64,000 bases of DNA, taken from assembly GCF_000718255.1 (NCBI RefSeq), contig NZ_JOFJ01000019.1:77074-141073 (forward strand), read 5' to 3'. A program made the position numbers and the translations under genes. The notes under the pieces are model-generated. The model had not been told where the DNA came from. It saw only the letters and a list, made by a program, of their open reading frames with translations, and did no database searches. Shown here piece after piece: positions 15,515 through 24,490 of the stretch (positions are counted from its first letter, which is position 1; each line of letters starts with the position of its first letter). Source of the DNA: Spirillospora albida (GTDB lineage: Bacteria; Actinomycetota; Actinomycetes; Streptosporangiales; Streptosporangiaceae).

Positions 15515-16387
15515 TCAGCCGGTGGGGCAGGTGTCGCGGTATTCGACGATCGTCGGGCCGCTGGGCGGCGGCGGGCAGAGGAAGGGCTCGTAGCGGGTGT
15601 CGTCGTCGATGAAGCGCTTGAGCCAGGCGATGCTGTGCTTCGCGATCGTCCTGTTGGGCGAGTTGAAGGTCATGTGGCCGGCGTTCCGCAGCTCCAGGTA
15701 CGCCTTCTCCGGGGTCGCGGTGAGGCCCTGGTAGATCGGCTCCGAGTGGGCCGCGACGCTGGCGATGGTGTCGTTGTCCGCGCCCATGACCATTGTGGGG
15801 ACCGCCACCCCCGGCCACGACTTGGTCGGGTTCCACGGTGCCAGCGGGACGGCCGCCTGGAGGGACGGCCGTTTGTTGGACGCCTCCAGCGTTCCTCCGC
15901 CGCCCATGGAGTGGCCCATCACGCCGAGGCGGCTCCCGTCGATCCGATTGCGGACCGTGCTCTGGCCGGTCAGGTAGTCGAGGGAGGCCAGGAGCTGGTC
16001 GCCGCGGGAGCGGGGCTGGTCGAACAGGCTGAGCGTGTCGATCGTGATGACGACGAAGCCCTGCGAGGCCAGCCGCGGCCCCAGCCAGGCGATCGCCGAC
16101 TGCGGGGAGATGAATCCGGGCGAGATCGCCACCGCCCCGAAGGTTCCCTGGCTGGTGTCGGTCGGGTAGTAGATCGTGCCGCCGCCGAAGCCGCGGACAC
16201 TGCTGCGAGGGACTGTGGTCTGCGCGATCGCGAAGGGGCCGCGCTCGGCGGTGATGCTCTCCTCGGTCGGTGCGGGGCCGCGCTCGTACGGATTGGCCGG
16301 GGCCGCCTGTGCGGGCGTGGCCAGCGCGAGCCCGGCGGCCAGAGCCACGGCCGCCGGCAGCTGGCGAAGCCCAGGGAGCCTTCTCAT
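15515..16387 (-). CDS. Secreted cutinase / polyester (PET) hydrolase-like enzyme
   Basis: This 290-residue alpha/beta hydrolase is collinear with Thermobifida cutinases (TfCut2 type). The signal peptide is residues 1 to ~29. The mature part opens ANPYERGP, followed by GFGGGTIYYP, IAWLGPRLASQGFVVITIDT and the nucleophile elbow GHSMGGGG. The triad by alignment with TfCut2 (S130/D176/H208) is Ser160, Asp206 (GADNDTIA) and His238. The subsite Trp155 is kept as Trp185 (PLAPW). Tyr60 is replaced by Phe92 and Phe209 by Met239. Cys271 and Cys287 match the C-terminal disulfide. Expected activity is hydrolysis of cutin, triglycerides and aliphatic or aromatic polyesters outside the cell. The ATG at 16387 has GAAGGGA upstream. 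It stands alone, ending in a strong hairpin. Confidence 0.93.
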   Translation of the reverse strand: MRRLPGLRQLPAAVALAAGLALATPAQAAPANPYERGPAPTEESITAERGPFAIAQTTVPRSSVRGFGGGTIYYPTDTSQGTFGAVAISPGFISPQSAIAWLGPRLASQGFVVITIDTLSLFDQPRSRGDQLLASLDYLTGQSTVRNRIDGSRLGVMGHSMGGGGTLEASNKRPSLQAAVPLAPWNPTKSWPGVAVPTMVMGADNDTIASVAAHSEPIYQGLTATPEKAYLELRNAGHMTFNSPNRTIAKHSIAWLKRFIDDDTRYEPFLCPPPPSGPTIVEYRDTCPTG

Positions 16388-16459
16388 CGGGGTTTCCCTT
16401 CTCGGGGTGGCAGGGGTGCCCATGAGTTTCCGCCCGGCGGGACGTGGTGACTTCACCCT

Positions 16460-16488
16460 CAACAAACGATTGCTTGTGCAACTTGTTG
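16460..16488. promoter_or_regulatory. Palindromic site in the cutinase promoter region
   Basis: TTGC-TTGT-GCAA (16470-16481) sits inside a wider, roughly concentric repeat, CAACAA (16460-16465) and TTGTTG (16483-16488). Nested A/T-rich arms of this kind resemble MarR-family operators. It lies 73-101 nt before the cutinase start, in the short gap behind the EccC-like gene. Confidence 0.4.
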
Positions 16489-16594
16489 GTTTTCGGACAA
16501 AGGGCTCACTGACGGGACGGCCTGTCGTGTCTGCGGTGTGCAGTTCGCCGACAAGCGGCGCGGACCGGCTGATCACGTCAGGACCGAAGCGCGC

Positions 16595-19500
16595 TCAGTC
16601 GGTGGTGGGGGGAAGCGCTACCTGGAGTTGGGTGGGGGTTCCCATGGTCACCAGGAGGCCTCGGCCGGTGGGGCCGCCGAGGGGCGCGTTGCGGGGGAGG
16701 CGCAGGCCGAAGAGGTCGCCGTCGTCGGGGGTTTCCACTGAGAGCAGGACGCCGCTGCGCGAGCGGCGGGTGTCGGAGAGGAAGCCTCGGTAGCCGCGGC
16801 CCAGGTCTGTTGTGGTGCCGCCGATGACCACCGCGTGTTCGCCGTCGCGGGCGGTGCGGAGGGCCGTGGTCAGGGCGTCGTCCAGGTCTGATTCGTCGAG
16901 AAGTTCGGCGTCGTCCACGACGATGACGTAGCGGTTCTCCTCGCCTACGGCCTTCTCCAGGTCGTCCTGGTCGGAGTCGGCTGTTAGGAGGCCCAGGACG
17001 CCCGGGTGGCCTTCCAGGAGGCGGAGGGGGGAGCGGCGGGGGGTGATCAGGACGACCGGGACCTGGCCGCCGCCCACTGCGGGGTCCAGGAGGGAGTGGA
17101 CGATCGTGCGGAGCGTTGTCGAGCGGCCTGAGCGGGGTGGGCCCGCGACGGCGAAGCCGGGGCCGTCGTTGAGGAGGTCGATGCCCATCGGGGCGAGGGT
17201 GTCGCCGCCGACGCCGACCAGTGCCCAGAGGGCGGACGGGGCGACGAACTCCGGGTCGAGGGTCATCGCCTCGCGGTAGGTGACGCGGACGGGCAACTCG
17301 TCCACATGCAGGGGGCGCTGCTTGCGGGGCAGGCGGCCGTAGCGGGCGACGCAGGCGCGGGCGATCTCCTGGAGGGCCGCTACCTGGGACGTGCCGGACG
17401 GGTCGTCGCCGAGCAGGCCGATCTGGGACTCCACCGGTGGGGCGCCCGGTGCGGCGGCTTCGAGGGCTCGGCCCGGTGGCATCGCGGCGGGGATCTGCTT
17501 CTCCTGGAGGCCCGCGTAGCCGTAGTCGTTGGGGTCGGCCATGCGCAGGACGAGGCGGCGGTCGAAGACGGTGGAGACCTGGCCGCCCAGGCCGGAGCGG
17601 TCGCCGGTGAAGACGGCGCGGAGGCCGACGGCGGCGCCCTCGCGCAGGAGGCGAAGCGTCTGGTCGACGAGGCGTCCGTAGTCGTAGTGCTCGAACGCGC
17701 CGAGGAAGCCCTCCCAGCGGTCGAGGAGCAGGACCATCCAGGGGAGGCGGTCGGTGGCGGCGACGGCGGCGCGCTGCTCGGCGAGGGACGCGAAGCCCGC
17801 CTCGGCGAGGAGCTGCTGGCGGCGGGCGACCTCGGCGGTCAGGGCGGTGAGGAGGCGCTCGCAGCGGTCGAGCTGGTCGCGGGTGACGACGGCGCCGCAG
17901 TGCGGGAGGCCGATCAGGGGGAGAAGCGCTCCGGCGCCGCAGTCGATCGCGTACAGGTGCGCGTCGTAGGGGGAGACGGCGCCGGTGAGGGAACCCGCGA
18001 TCGTGCGGAGGGCCGTCGAGCGGCCGGACTGGGCCGAGCCCGCAATGTAGAGGTGGCCGCTGGACGGTAGGTCGAGTGCCAGTTCCTCGCGGGACTGGAT
18101 GGCGGGCAGGTCGGTGATTCCGAACGCGATGGGCGGGACGTCCACGACTGAGCCGCCGGCGGCGGTTCGGGGGCTGAGGCGCACCTGCTCGGGCAGCGGG
18201 TTCAGCCAGGGGGACGGCTGCCGGTCGATCCCGGCGCGGCGGGCCGCCTCGTCGATGGCCTGGACGAGGGTCGACAGGTCGGTGACGGTGCTGTCGTCGG
18301 CGGCCTCGCGGGGCGCGGGGAGGGGGCGGCCGAGGCCCTGCCAGGGCAGCGGGAGGACGAGGGGTTCGCGGCCGGTGGCGCCGGGGCGGCGGCCGCCGAT
18401 GCGGGCCGACTGGACGGCGTGCGGGGCCGCCGCGCCCGACCGCACGTAGCAGCGGCCGGGGGTCGTCTTGGAGATGTGGGCGGCGTCGGGCGCGTCCAGG
18501 ACATCGGTCGACTCGTCCGGGTCGGTGACGCGGAGCGCGATGCGGAGGTTGGTGTTGGCGCGGATGTCCGCCGTGACGACGCCGGCGGGCCGCTGCGTCG
18601 CGAGGATCAGGTGGACGCCGAGGGAGCGGCCCCGGCGGCCGATGTCGACCAGGCCGGTGACGAAGTCGGGCAGCTCGGTGACCATCGCGGCGAACTCGTC
18701 GATGACGAGGACGAGCCGCGGCATCGTCGGCAGGCCGGGGTCGGAGGGGCGCAGGTCGTTGTAGTCGTCGATGTCCTTGGCGCCAGCGTCGAGGAGGATC
18801 TCCTCGCGGCGGCGCAGCTCGGCGGCGAGGGACTCGAGGGCGCGCTCGGTGGCGTGCCCGTCGAGGTCGGTGACCATGCCGACGGTGTGGGGGAGGCGCG
18901 CGCAGTCCTTGAACGCGGCGCCGCCCTTGTAGTCGATGAGGACGAACGTCATCTCGTCCGGGCGGTTGGCGAGGGCGAGCGACGCGATGAGGGTTTGGAG
19001 GAGTTCCGACTTGCCCGCGCCCGTCGTTCCCGCGATGAGGCCGTGGGGGCCGTCCGCGCGGAGGTCGATCTCGTACATCCGGGACGAGCCCTTGCCGCCG
19101 CCGACGCCGATGGGGACGCGCGTCGTCCGTCCTCCGGTGCGCTGCCAGGACTGGAGGACGTGTTCCGGTGTGGGGGCGGGCATGTCGAGCAGGTCGAGAA
19201 GGCGGACGATGGCGGGCAGAGCGCTCTCGGCATCCTCGCGGGAGACGTCGCGGACGGGCGCAAGAGCGCGTGCCACGCGGTCCGTCCAGGAGGGGGACAC
19301 CTGGTCGGCCAGGACGGGGCCCAGGGCGTCCAGGCCCTGGCCGCGCAGGTGGAGGCGGGACGGGTGCTGCGGGTCCCACGCGGCGACCGCGCGGCACTCC
19401 TCCGGCAGCAGCCGCTCCTCGTCGTCGATGCAGATGGCGTGCAGCCCGAACTCCGGGCCGCGCGACAGCAGCATCGGCATGCCCGGAACGCGGCGGAGGG

Positions 19501-21103
19501 CGCGCGCCCCGTCCAGGACGATCAGGATGTTGTACGGGACGTTCTCGGCGCTCCTGGCGCGGCCCAGGAAGCCCGCGTCCGGCTGGGCGGAGCGGCGGCG
19601 TTCCGTCACGCGGATCGCGAGCTCCGTGACGCGGTGCGCGACGGATTCGGGGTCGCCGCCGACGAGGGCCGTGCACTCCTCGCCCTCGCGCGGCGCGCAG
19701 TGCGGCAGCCACCGCACCCAGTTCCACTCCTCGCCCGCCTCCGGGCCGGCGGACAGGACGACGATCGCGAGGTCGCGCGGGCTGTGCAGGGCGGCGGCTT
19801 GCGCGACGAGCCAGCGGGCCAGGCCGCGGGACGCGGCGCGCGGCCCCGTCACGCCGAGGACGCCGAGGTCGGCGAGCGGCAGCGCGACCGGTACCTGCCG
19901 GGCGGACGGGATCGGGATCTCGCCGTCCTCGTCGCCGGTCAGCTCGATCCGGGCGGGCAGGTCGGCGAGGCCGAGGCGCAGGTGGAGCGTGTCGGCGTCG
20001 TCGCGGCGGCGCTCCCACAGGCGGCGGCGGGGGCCGGTCGCGGTGAGCAGGACCTCCGCCGGATCGGGGTGCAGGGCGCGGCGTTCGGCCTGGTCGGCGC
20101 GGCGCAGCCGGTCGAGCTCGCCGTCGAATTCGCCCGCCTTGCGGTGGTACTCCTGCAGCGCCTTCTTGTACGACTTGCGGCCGTGCAGCCGGTCGCCGAC
20201 CCATTCGCCGACCGTCATCAGCGGCCAGGCGAGCGCGAACAGCGCCCACCACCATTGCCCGAGCGCGAACGCCATGACGAGACCGAAAGCGGAGAAAAGG
20301 ATGGCACCGAACAGCCGCAGCCGTTCTTTCGGATTCCGTTCGGGCCTTTTGGGAACGTCCAGTTTGCGGACGCGGTCCCCGGGATTGAGACGCGGCGGCC
20401 GGTTGAACGCGAGCCCGCCTTCCGGCAGCGGCTCCAGATGGGTGTCCGGCGCGGCGCTCGTCGCGACGGTCAGGACGCTGTCGCCGATCGTCAGCATTCC
20501 GCCGAAAGGCCAGGCCACCGGGCCGGTCAGCGGTTCTCCGTCGAGTGCGGCGCCGCGCTCGAGGGTCATGTTGGACGCCTCGATCCGCACCCCGTCGACG
20601 CCCGCGGTGATCCGCAGCGACCGGGACGGGACGGACGGGTCGTCGAGCCGGACGTCGACGTCACCGCCGGACCCGAGCGTGCTCGTCCCCAGCCCGATCC
20701 GGTGCACCGACCCGGCGGCGGGCCCGCCCACGACCCGCACCTCGATCAGCCCGGACGGTTCCGCGAGCACCGTGGCCGGCGCGCCCCGCCGCTCCACCGC
20801 GACGACGGCGCCGTCGCGCAGCTCCTTCACGGCGAGGGCCTGCGGGTCGAGCATCCGGCCGTCGAGCCAGAGGACGCGGGGTTCCGCGGGTCGCTCCGGG
20901 GCGCGCGCCGCGGCGAGCGCGTCCTTGGAGAACCGCGGAGCCGGCGGCCTGGCGCCGCCCGGGATCGTGTCGAGCCCCGGCCTTCCTCCGTCGAGCACGG
21001 TGGCGAGGGACCGGGCGACCCCGTCGACGGTCGCCTCGGCATCGACGTTGATCACGACGTCCCGCGGCCCCTGGCCGGTCAGCGCCGTGAACGAGATCCG
21101 CAT
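16595..21103 (-). CDS. eccC: Type VII secretion FtsK/SpoIIIE ATPase (EccC-like) with N-terminal FHA-like domain
   Basis: This 1502-residue membrane motor protein of the ESX system exports WXG100 proteins. An ubiquitin-like/FHA-like N-terminal part (LGSGGDVDVRLDDPSVPSRSL, ~143-163) precedes two TM helices at ~264-300. Three FtsK/SpoIIIE domains follow. The first has a complete Walker A, GTTGAGKSE (~692-700), and Walker B, LVLVIDEFA (~797). The second (GSAQSGRST) and third (GPPRSGRST) have Arg in place of the Walker lysine. This matches the usual pattern in which only the first domain hydrolyses ATP while the last binds substrates. Fused Ca-Cb architecture plus an FHA-like domain recalls Firmicutes EssC. 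GGAGGGG precedes the ATG. EccB, EccD, EccE and mycosin genes are not in the window. Confidence 0.92.
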   Translation of the reverse strand: MRISFTALTGQGPRDVVINVDAEATVDGVARSLATVLDGGRPGLDTIPGGARPPAPRFSKDALAAARAPERPAEPRVLWLDGRMLDPQALAVKELRDGAVVAVERRGAPATVLAEPSGLIEVRVVGGPAAGSVHRIGLGTSTLGSGGDVDVRLDDPSVPSRSLRITAGVDGVRIEASNMTLERGAALDGEPLTGPVAWPFGGMLTIGDSVLTVATSAAPDTHLEPLPEGGLAFNRPPRLNPGDRVRKLDVPKRPERNPKERLRLFGAILFSAFGLVMAFALGQWWWALFALAWPLMTVGEWVGDRLHGRKSYKKALQEYHRKAGEFDGELDRLRRADQAERRALHPDPAEVLLTATGPRRRLWERRRDDADTLHLRLGLADLPARIELTGDEDGEIPIPSARQVPVALPLADLGVLGVTGPRAASRGLARWLVAQAAALHSPRDLAIVVLSAGPEAGEEWNWVRWLPHCAPREGEECTALVGGDPESVAHRVTELAIRVTERRRSAQPDAGFLGRARSAENVPYNILIVLDGARALRRVPGMPMLLSRGPEFGLHAICIDDEERLLPEECRAVAAWDPQHPSRLHLRGQGLDALGPVLADQVSPSWTDRVARALAPVRDVSREDAESALPAIVRLLDLLDMPAPTPEHVLQSWQRTGGRTTRVPIGVGGGKGSSRMYEIDLRADGPHGLIAGTTGAGKSELLQTLIASLALANRPDEMTFVLIDYKGGAAFKDCARLPHTVGMVTDLDGHATERALESLAAELRRREEILLDAGAKDIDDYNDLRPSDPGLPTMPRLVLVIDEFAAMVTELPDFVTGLVDIGRRGRSLGVHLILATQRPAGVVTADIRANTNLRIALRVTDPDESTDVLDAPDAAHISKTTPGRCYVRSGAAAPHAVQSARIGGRRPGATGREPLVLPLPWQGLGRPLPAPREAADDSTVTDLSTLVQAIDEAARRAGIDRQPSPWLNPLPEQVRLSPRTAAGGSVVDVPPIAFGITDLPAIQSREELALDLPSSGHLYIAGSAQSGRSTALRTIAGSLTGAVSPYDAHLYAIDCGAGALLPLIGLPHCGAVVTRDQLDRCERLLTALTAEVARRQQLLAEAGFASLAEQRAAVAATDRLPWMVLLLDRWEGFLGAFEHYDYGRLVDQTLRLLREGAAVGLRAVFTGDRSGLGGQVSTVFDRRLVLRMADPNDYGYAGLQEKQIPAAMPPGRALEAAAPGAPPVESQIGLLGDDPSGTSQVAALQEIARACVARYGRLPRKQRPLHVDELPVRVTYREAMTLDPEFVAPSALWALVGVGGDTLAPMGIDLLNDGPGFAVAGPPRSGRSTTLRTIVHSLLDPAVGGGQVPVVLITPRRSPLRLLEGHPGVLGLLTADSDQDDLEKAVGEENRYVIVVDDAELLDESDLDDALTTALRTARDGEHAVVIGGTTTDLGRGYRGFLSDTRRSRSGVLLSVETPDDGDLFGLRLPRNAPLGGPTGRGLLVTMGTPTQLQVALPPTTD

Positions 21104-21277
21104 CCGAGCCCCTCCAGAACGCGCCGCCCCGGGCCGGGCGGCGCCATCGCTCGGGCCAGCTTAATTACTCCCTCTGTCAGAACCGGCGAAGACGCCGCGC
21201 CCCGCGGCCCCGGATTCTCCGACGATCAGTCGAGCACATCCCTCATGTCGGACACGTGCAGTTCAGTGCGCGTGCCC

Positions 21278-21322
21278 CGTCACGCTGGAGTGACGTAAGT
21301 GACTCCCGGTAAGTACGGGAGT
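21278..21322. promoter_or_regulatory. Two inverted repeats in the eccC-cpaB divergent promoter region
   Basis: CGTCAC (21278-21283) pairs with GTGACG (21290-21295) around 6 nt, and ACTCCCG (21302-21308) pairs with CGGGAGT (21316-21322) around 7 nt. They lie in the 367-nt gap between the divergent ATPase and Tad operon. I see no gene there. The first repeat is loosely like a BldD-type site, but I would not name the factor. Confidence 0.35.
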
Positions 21323-21470
21323 GATCCAGAAATTCCCAGGTCAAAAGGGTCGCGTGCGGAATGGGGCGGTACGGGCGCCGGGAATCCATTGACGTGACCC
21401 GGTAAGCCCGCAAGCATGGATCGCTCGGTGATTCGCCGCGGGACTCCCGCGGCGGGCGGGGAAGGGGCGC

Positions 21471-22289
21471 GTGGCCAGTCCGATGAAGTCCAACCAGTCG
21501 GCCGTCGCCGGCGGTGCGCAGGCGGGGGCCGCCGGTCTCGGCCGCTCCGGTCTCGGCGCGTCCGGGGGCCAGCGGCTGCCCGCGTCGCCGCGCGAACGCA
21601 AGCCCGCCCTCGCCGCGCTCGCGGTCCTGCTCATCCTCGGCGGCGCCCTCGCGAGCGCCTATCTCGTGATGGCCAGCGGGCAGCGCGTGTCGGCGATCCG
21701 GATCGCGCAACCGGTCGCCGCCGGGCAGCGGATCCCCCTGAGCGCGCTGGAGGAGGTCCAGGTCGGCGCCACCGGCATCCAGTTCCTCGACTGGTCCGAG
21801 CGGGTGAACGTGACGAAGTACTACTCCGCCGTCCCGCTGGTCAAGGGCGCGCTGCTCACCAACGGCATGATCAGCAAGACGGCCGAGGCCGCGCAGGGCC
21901 GCGTCGTGGTCGGGCTCGCGCTGAAGCCCGGCCAGGTCCCGGCCCGCGACGTCGAGATCGGCAAGCGGGTCGCGCTGTACGCGGCCGGCGGGGGGACGGG
22001 CGGCGGTCCCCGCGCGGGCACCGTCCTGTCGTCCGACGCGATCGTGGTGAACGTGGGGCGCGCCGGCGGCGACCGGCTCCGCTCCGACCAGACCACCGTG
22101 GACGTCGCGGTCCCGCCCGCCGACGCGCCGCTCGTCACGCAGGCGGCGTCGGCGGGGACGGTCGCGCTCGCCCTCGTTCCGGACGGCACGAACCCGGCGC
22201 CGCCGCCCGGCGGGGCGACCCCGCCGGGCCAGGGCGAGGAGCCGCCCCCGAGCGGCGGCCCCCGGACTCCGGGCCCGGGCGGGAACTGA
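21471..22289 (+). CDS. cpaB: Flp pilus assembly protein CpaB/RcpC family (SAF domain)
   Basis: This 272-residue protein has a single N-terminal membrane anchor (ALAVLLILGGALASAYLVM, ~43-61). The SAF domain follows directly (IRIAQPVAAGQRIPLSALEEVQVG, ~72-95), then a periplasm-side beta region and a Pro/Gly-rich tail. It is the first gene of the Tad/Flp operon; in other bacteria CpaB/RcpC is tied to the outer pilus complex or pilus modification. The GTG at 21471 has GGAAGGGG upstream; ATG 21483 is possible. The next gene starts 2 nt after the stop. Confidence 0.85.
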   Translation: MASPMKSNQSAVAGGAQAGAAGLGRSGLGASGGQRLPASPRERKPALAALAVLLILGGALASAYLVMASGQRVSAIRIAQPVAAGQRIPLSALEEVQVGATGIQFLDWSERVNVTKYYSAVPLVKGALLTNGMISKTAEAAQGRVVVGLALKPGQVPARDVEIGKRVALYAAGGGTGGGPRAGTVLSSDAIVVNVGRAGGDRLRSDQTTVDVAVPPADAPLVTQAASAGTVALALVPDGTNPAPPPGGATPPGQGEEPPPSGGPRTPGPGGN

Positions 22290-22291
22290 CC

Positions 22292-23191
22292 GTGGCACTC
22301 ATCGCGCTCGCGGCCGACAAGGGGGCGCCGGGCGTCACCACCGCCGCCGTCGCCCTCGGCGCCGTCTGGCCGCGCCCCGTCATCGTCGCCGAATGCGACC
22401 AGGCGGGCGGCGACCTCGTGTACCGCCTCCCCGCCGCCGCGCCGGAGGGCGCGGGGGACGGCGGGCTGCTGAACCCGTCCCGCGGCCTGCTCAGCCTCGC
22501 CGCGACGGCCCGCCGCGGCCTGCGCCCCGAGCAGATCGCGGAGCACTGCCAGCGCCTCGTCGGCGGCCTCGACGTCCTCGTGGGGATCACGAACGCGGAG
22601 CAGGCGCAGGCGATGACGTGGCTGTGGAGCCCGCTCGGCCGCGCGTTCGCCGGCCTCGCCCCCGTCGACGTGATCGTCGACTGCGGGCGGCTCGGCGCCG
22701 GCACCCCGCTGCTCGACCTGCTGCGCGAGGCCGACCTCGTCGTCCTGCTCACGCGGGCGACCCTGGAGCAGGTCGCGCACCTGCGGGAACGGGTCGCGGC
22801 GCTCACCGCGGAGCTGCGCGGCGGCCCGCCGATCGGGGTGCTCGTCCTCGCCGACCCGCGCGACTTCCGCGGCTCGATCGCCGAGGTCGACCGGATCGTC
22901 GCGGGCGCGGGCCGGCGCGGCCGGGACCCGGTGCCGGACGACCGCGGCGCCGGTCCGCAGCCGCCGGTGACCGTCCTCGGCGGCCTCGCCCTCGACCCGA
23001 AGGGCGCCGAGCTGCTGTCGGGCGGCTGGGGCGGCCGCCTCGACCGGTCGCTGCTGATCCGCTCCGCCCGCGAGGTCGCCGCCGACCTGATCGGCCGCCT
23101 CGCCGCGACCCGCCCGGCACCCGCGGTGCCCCACGACCGGCCCGTCCCGCCCGGCGACCCCGTCCCGGCGTACGAGAAGGGGGACCGGTAG
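22292..23191 (+). CDS. CpaE/TadZ-like MinD-family protein with degenerate P-loop
   Basis: This 299-residue protein has a MinD/ParA-like fold: the P-loop position reads ADKGAPGVTTAAVALG, then VIVAEC-D-QAGGDL and VIVDCGRLGAGTPLLDLL. The Walker lysine before TT, as in GKTT, is Val here (GVTT), so ATP hydrolysis is doubtful. Its place between CpaB and CpaF matches CpaE/TadZ, which positions the pilus machine at the cell pole or membrane. The C-terminus is Pro-rich. The CpaF GTG follows the stop directly. Confidence 0.8.
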   Translation: MALIALAADKGAPGVTTAAVALGAVWPRPVIVAECDQAGGDLVYRLPAAAPEGAGDGGLLNPSRGLLSLAATARRGLRPEQIAEHCQRLVGGLDVLVGITNAEQAQAMTWLWSPLGRAFAGLAPVDVIVDCGRLGAGTPLLDLLREADLVVLLTRATLEQVAHLRERVAALTAELRGGPPIGVLVLADPRDFRGSIAEVDRIVAGAGRRGRDPVPDDRGAGPQPPVTVLGGLALDPKGAELLSGGWGGRLDRSLLIRSAREVAADLIGRLAATRPAPAVPHDRPVPPGDPVPAYEKGDR

Positions 23192-24490
23192 GTGGATCAC
23201 GGGCTCGTCAAGCGGCTCCGGCAGGAGGTCGGCGACCGGCTGGCGCAGCAGCGCCGGCTGGACGCCGCGCACGGCCTGCCGCCGATGTCGGGCGAGGACG
23301 AGCGGCAGTTCGCCCGCGCGCTCATCGGCCAGGTCCTGGAGGAGTTCGCGCGCGGCGAGATCACCTCCGGGCGGCGCCCGCCGAACGCGGAGGAGGAGGA
23401 GGCCCTCGCCGCGGGCGTCCACGCCGCGCTGTTCGGGGTGGGGCGGCTCCAGCCGCTGCTGGAGGACCCCGAGATCGAGAACATCGACATCAACGGCTGC
23501 GACCGCGTGTTCATCGGCTACGCCGACGGCCGCGAGGTGATGGGCGAGCCGGTCGCCGAGAGCGACGAGGAGCTCGTCGAGCTGATCCAGATCCTCGCCG
23601 CCTACAGCGGGCTGTCGTCGCGGCCGTTCGACACCGCGAACCCGCAGCTCGACCTGCGGCTCCCGGACGGTTCGCGGCTGTCCGCCGTGATGGACGTGAC
23701 GGTCCGGCCCGCGCTGTCGATCCGCCGGGCGCGGCTCGGCAAGGTGTTCCTCGCCGACCTCGTCGGGAACGGGACGATCAGCCAGGAACTCGGGCGGTTC
23801 TTCCGGGCCGCCGTCCACGCCCGCAAGAACATCATGATCGCGGGGGCGACGAACGCGGGGAAGACCACGCTGCTGCGCGCCGTCGCCAACGAGATCGCGC
23901 CCGTCGAGCGGCTCATCACCGTCGAGCGCGCCCTCGAGCTGGGCCTGGACGCGTTCCCCGAGCTGCATCCGAACTGCGTCGCGTTCGAGCAGCGCCTCCC
24001 GAACTCGGAGGGGCAGGGCGCGATCTCGATGGCGGAGCTGGTGCGGCGGTCGCTGCGCATGAACCCCTCCCGCGTCATCGTCGGCGAGGTCCTCGGCGAC
24101 GAGATCGTCACGATGCTGAACGCGATGTCGCAGGGCAACGACGGGTCGCTGTCCACGATCCACGCGAACTCCTCGGTGGAGGTGTTCAACCGCATCGCGA
24201 CGTACGCGATCCAGTCGGAGGAGCGGCTGCCCGTCGAGGCGACCCACATGCTCATCGCGGGCGCCATCGATTTCGTGGTGTTCATCGAGAAGCGCAACGA
24301 CTACGCGCGCGGCGGGCGGCTGCGGCGGTTCGTCGCGTCCGTCCGGGAGGTCACCGGAGTGGACGGGCGCGTCCTGTCGTCGGAGGTGTTCGCGCTCGGC
24401 CCCGAGGGCGTCGCGGTGCCGCACGCGCCGATCGCGTGCGCCGCCGACCTCGCCGACCACGGCTACGATCCGTCCGCCGGAGGCTGGTGA
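23192..24490 (+). CDS. cpaF: CpaF/TadA-family pilus assembly ATPase
   Basis: This 432-residue type II/IV secretion ATPase powers Flp pilus assembly. Visible motifs are the N-terminal ENIDINGCDRVFIGY segment, Walker A AGATNAGKTTLLRAV (~residues 215-229), the Asp box around VERALELGLD, the Walker B region PSRVIVGEVLGDEI, and a His-box sequence, GNDGSLSTIHANSS. It begins at a GTG immediately after the CpaE-like gene, and its stop overlaps the TadB start (TGATG), so the operon is tightly coupled. Confidence 0.95.
   Translation: MDHGLVKRLRQEVGDRLAQQRRLDAAHGLPPMSGEDERQFARALIGQVLEEFARGEITSGRRPPNAEEEEALAAGVHAALFGVGRLQPLLEDPEIENIDINGCDRVFIGYADGREVMGEPVAESDEELVELIQILAAYSGLSSRPFDTANPQLDLRLPDGSRLSAVMDVTVRPALSIRRARLGKVFLADLVGNGTISQELGRFFRAAVHARKNIMIAGATNAGKTTLLRAVANEIAPVERLITVERALELGLDAFPELHPNCVAFEQRLPNSEGQGAISMAELVRRSLRMNPSRVIVGEVLGDEIVTMLNAMSQGNDGSLSTIHANSSVEVFNRIATYAIQSEERLPVEATHMLIAGAIDFVVFIEKRNDYARGGRLRRFVASVREVTGVDGRVLSSEVFALGPEGVAVPHAPIACAADLADHGYDPSAGGW

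Noticed and set aside
18419..21298. A 959-residue plus-strand frame opposite the EccC-like gene
   Set aside because: It mirrors the minus-strand FtsK gene, whose motifs are clear. The frame has no motifs and is rich in Arg/Gly/Val typical of antisense shadows.
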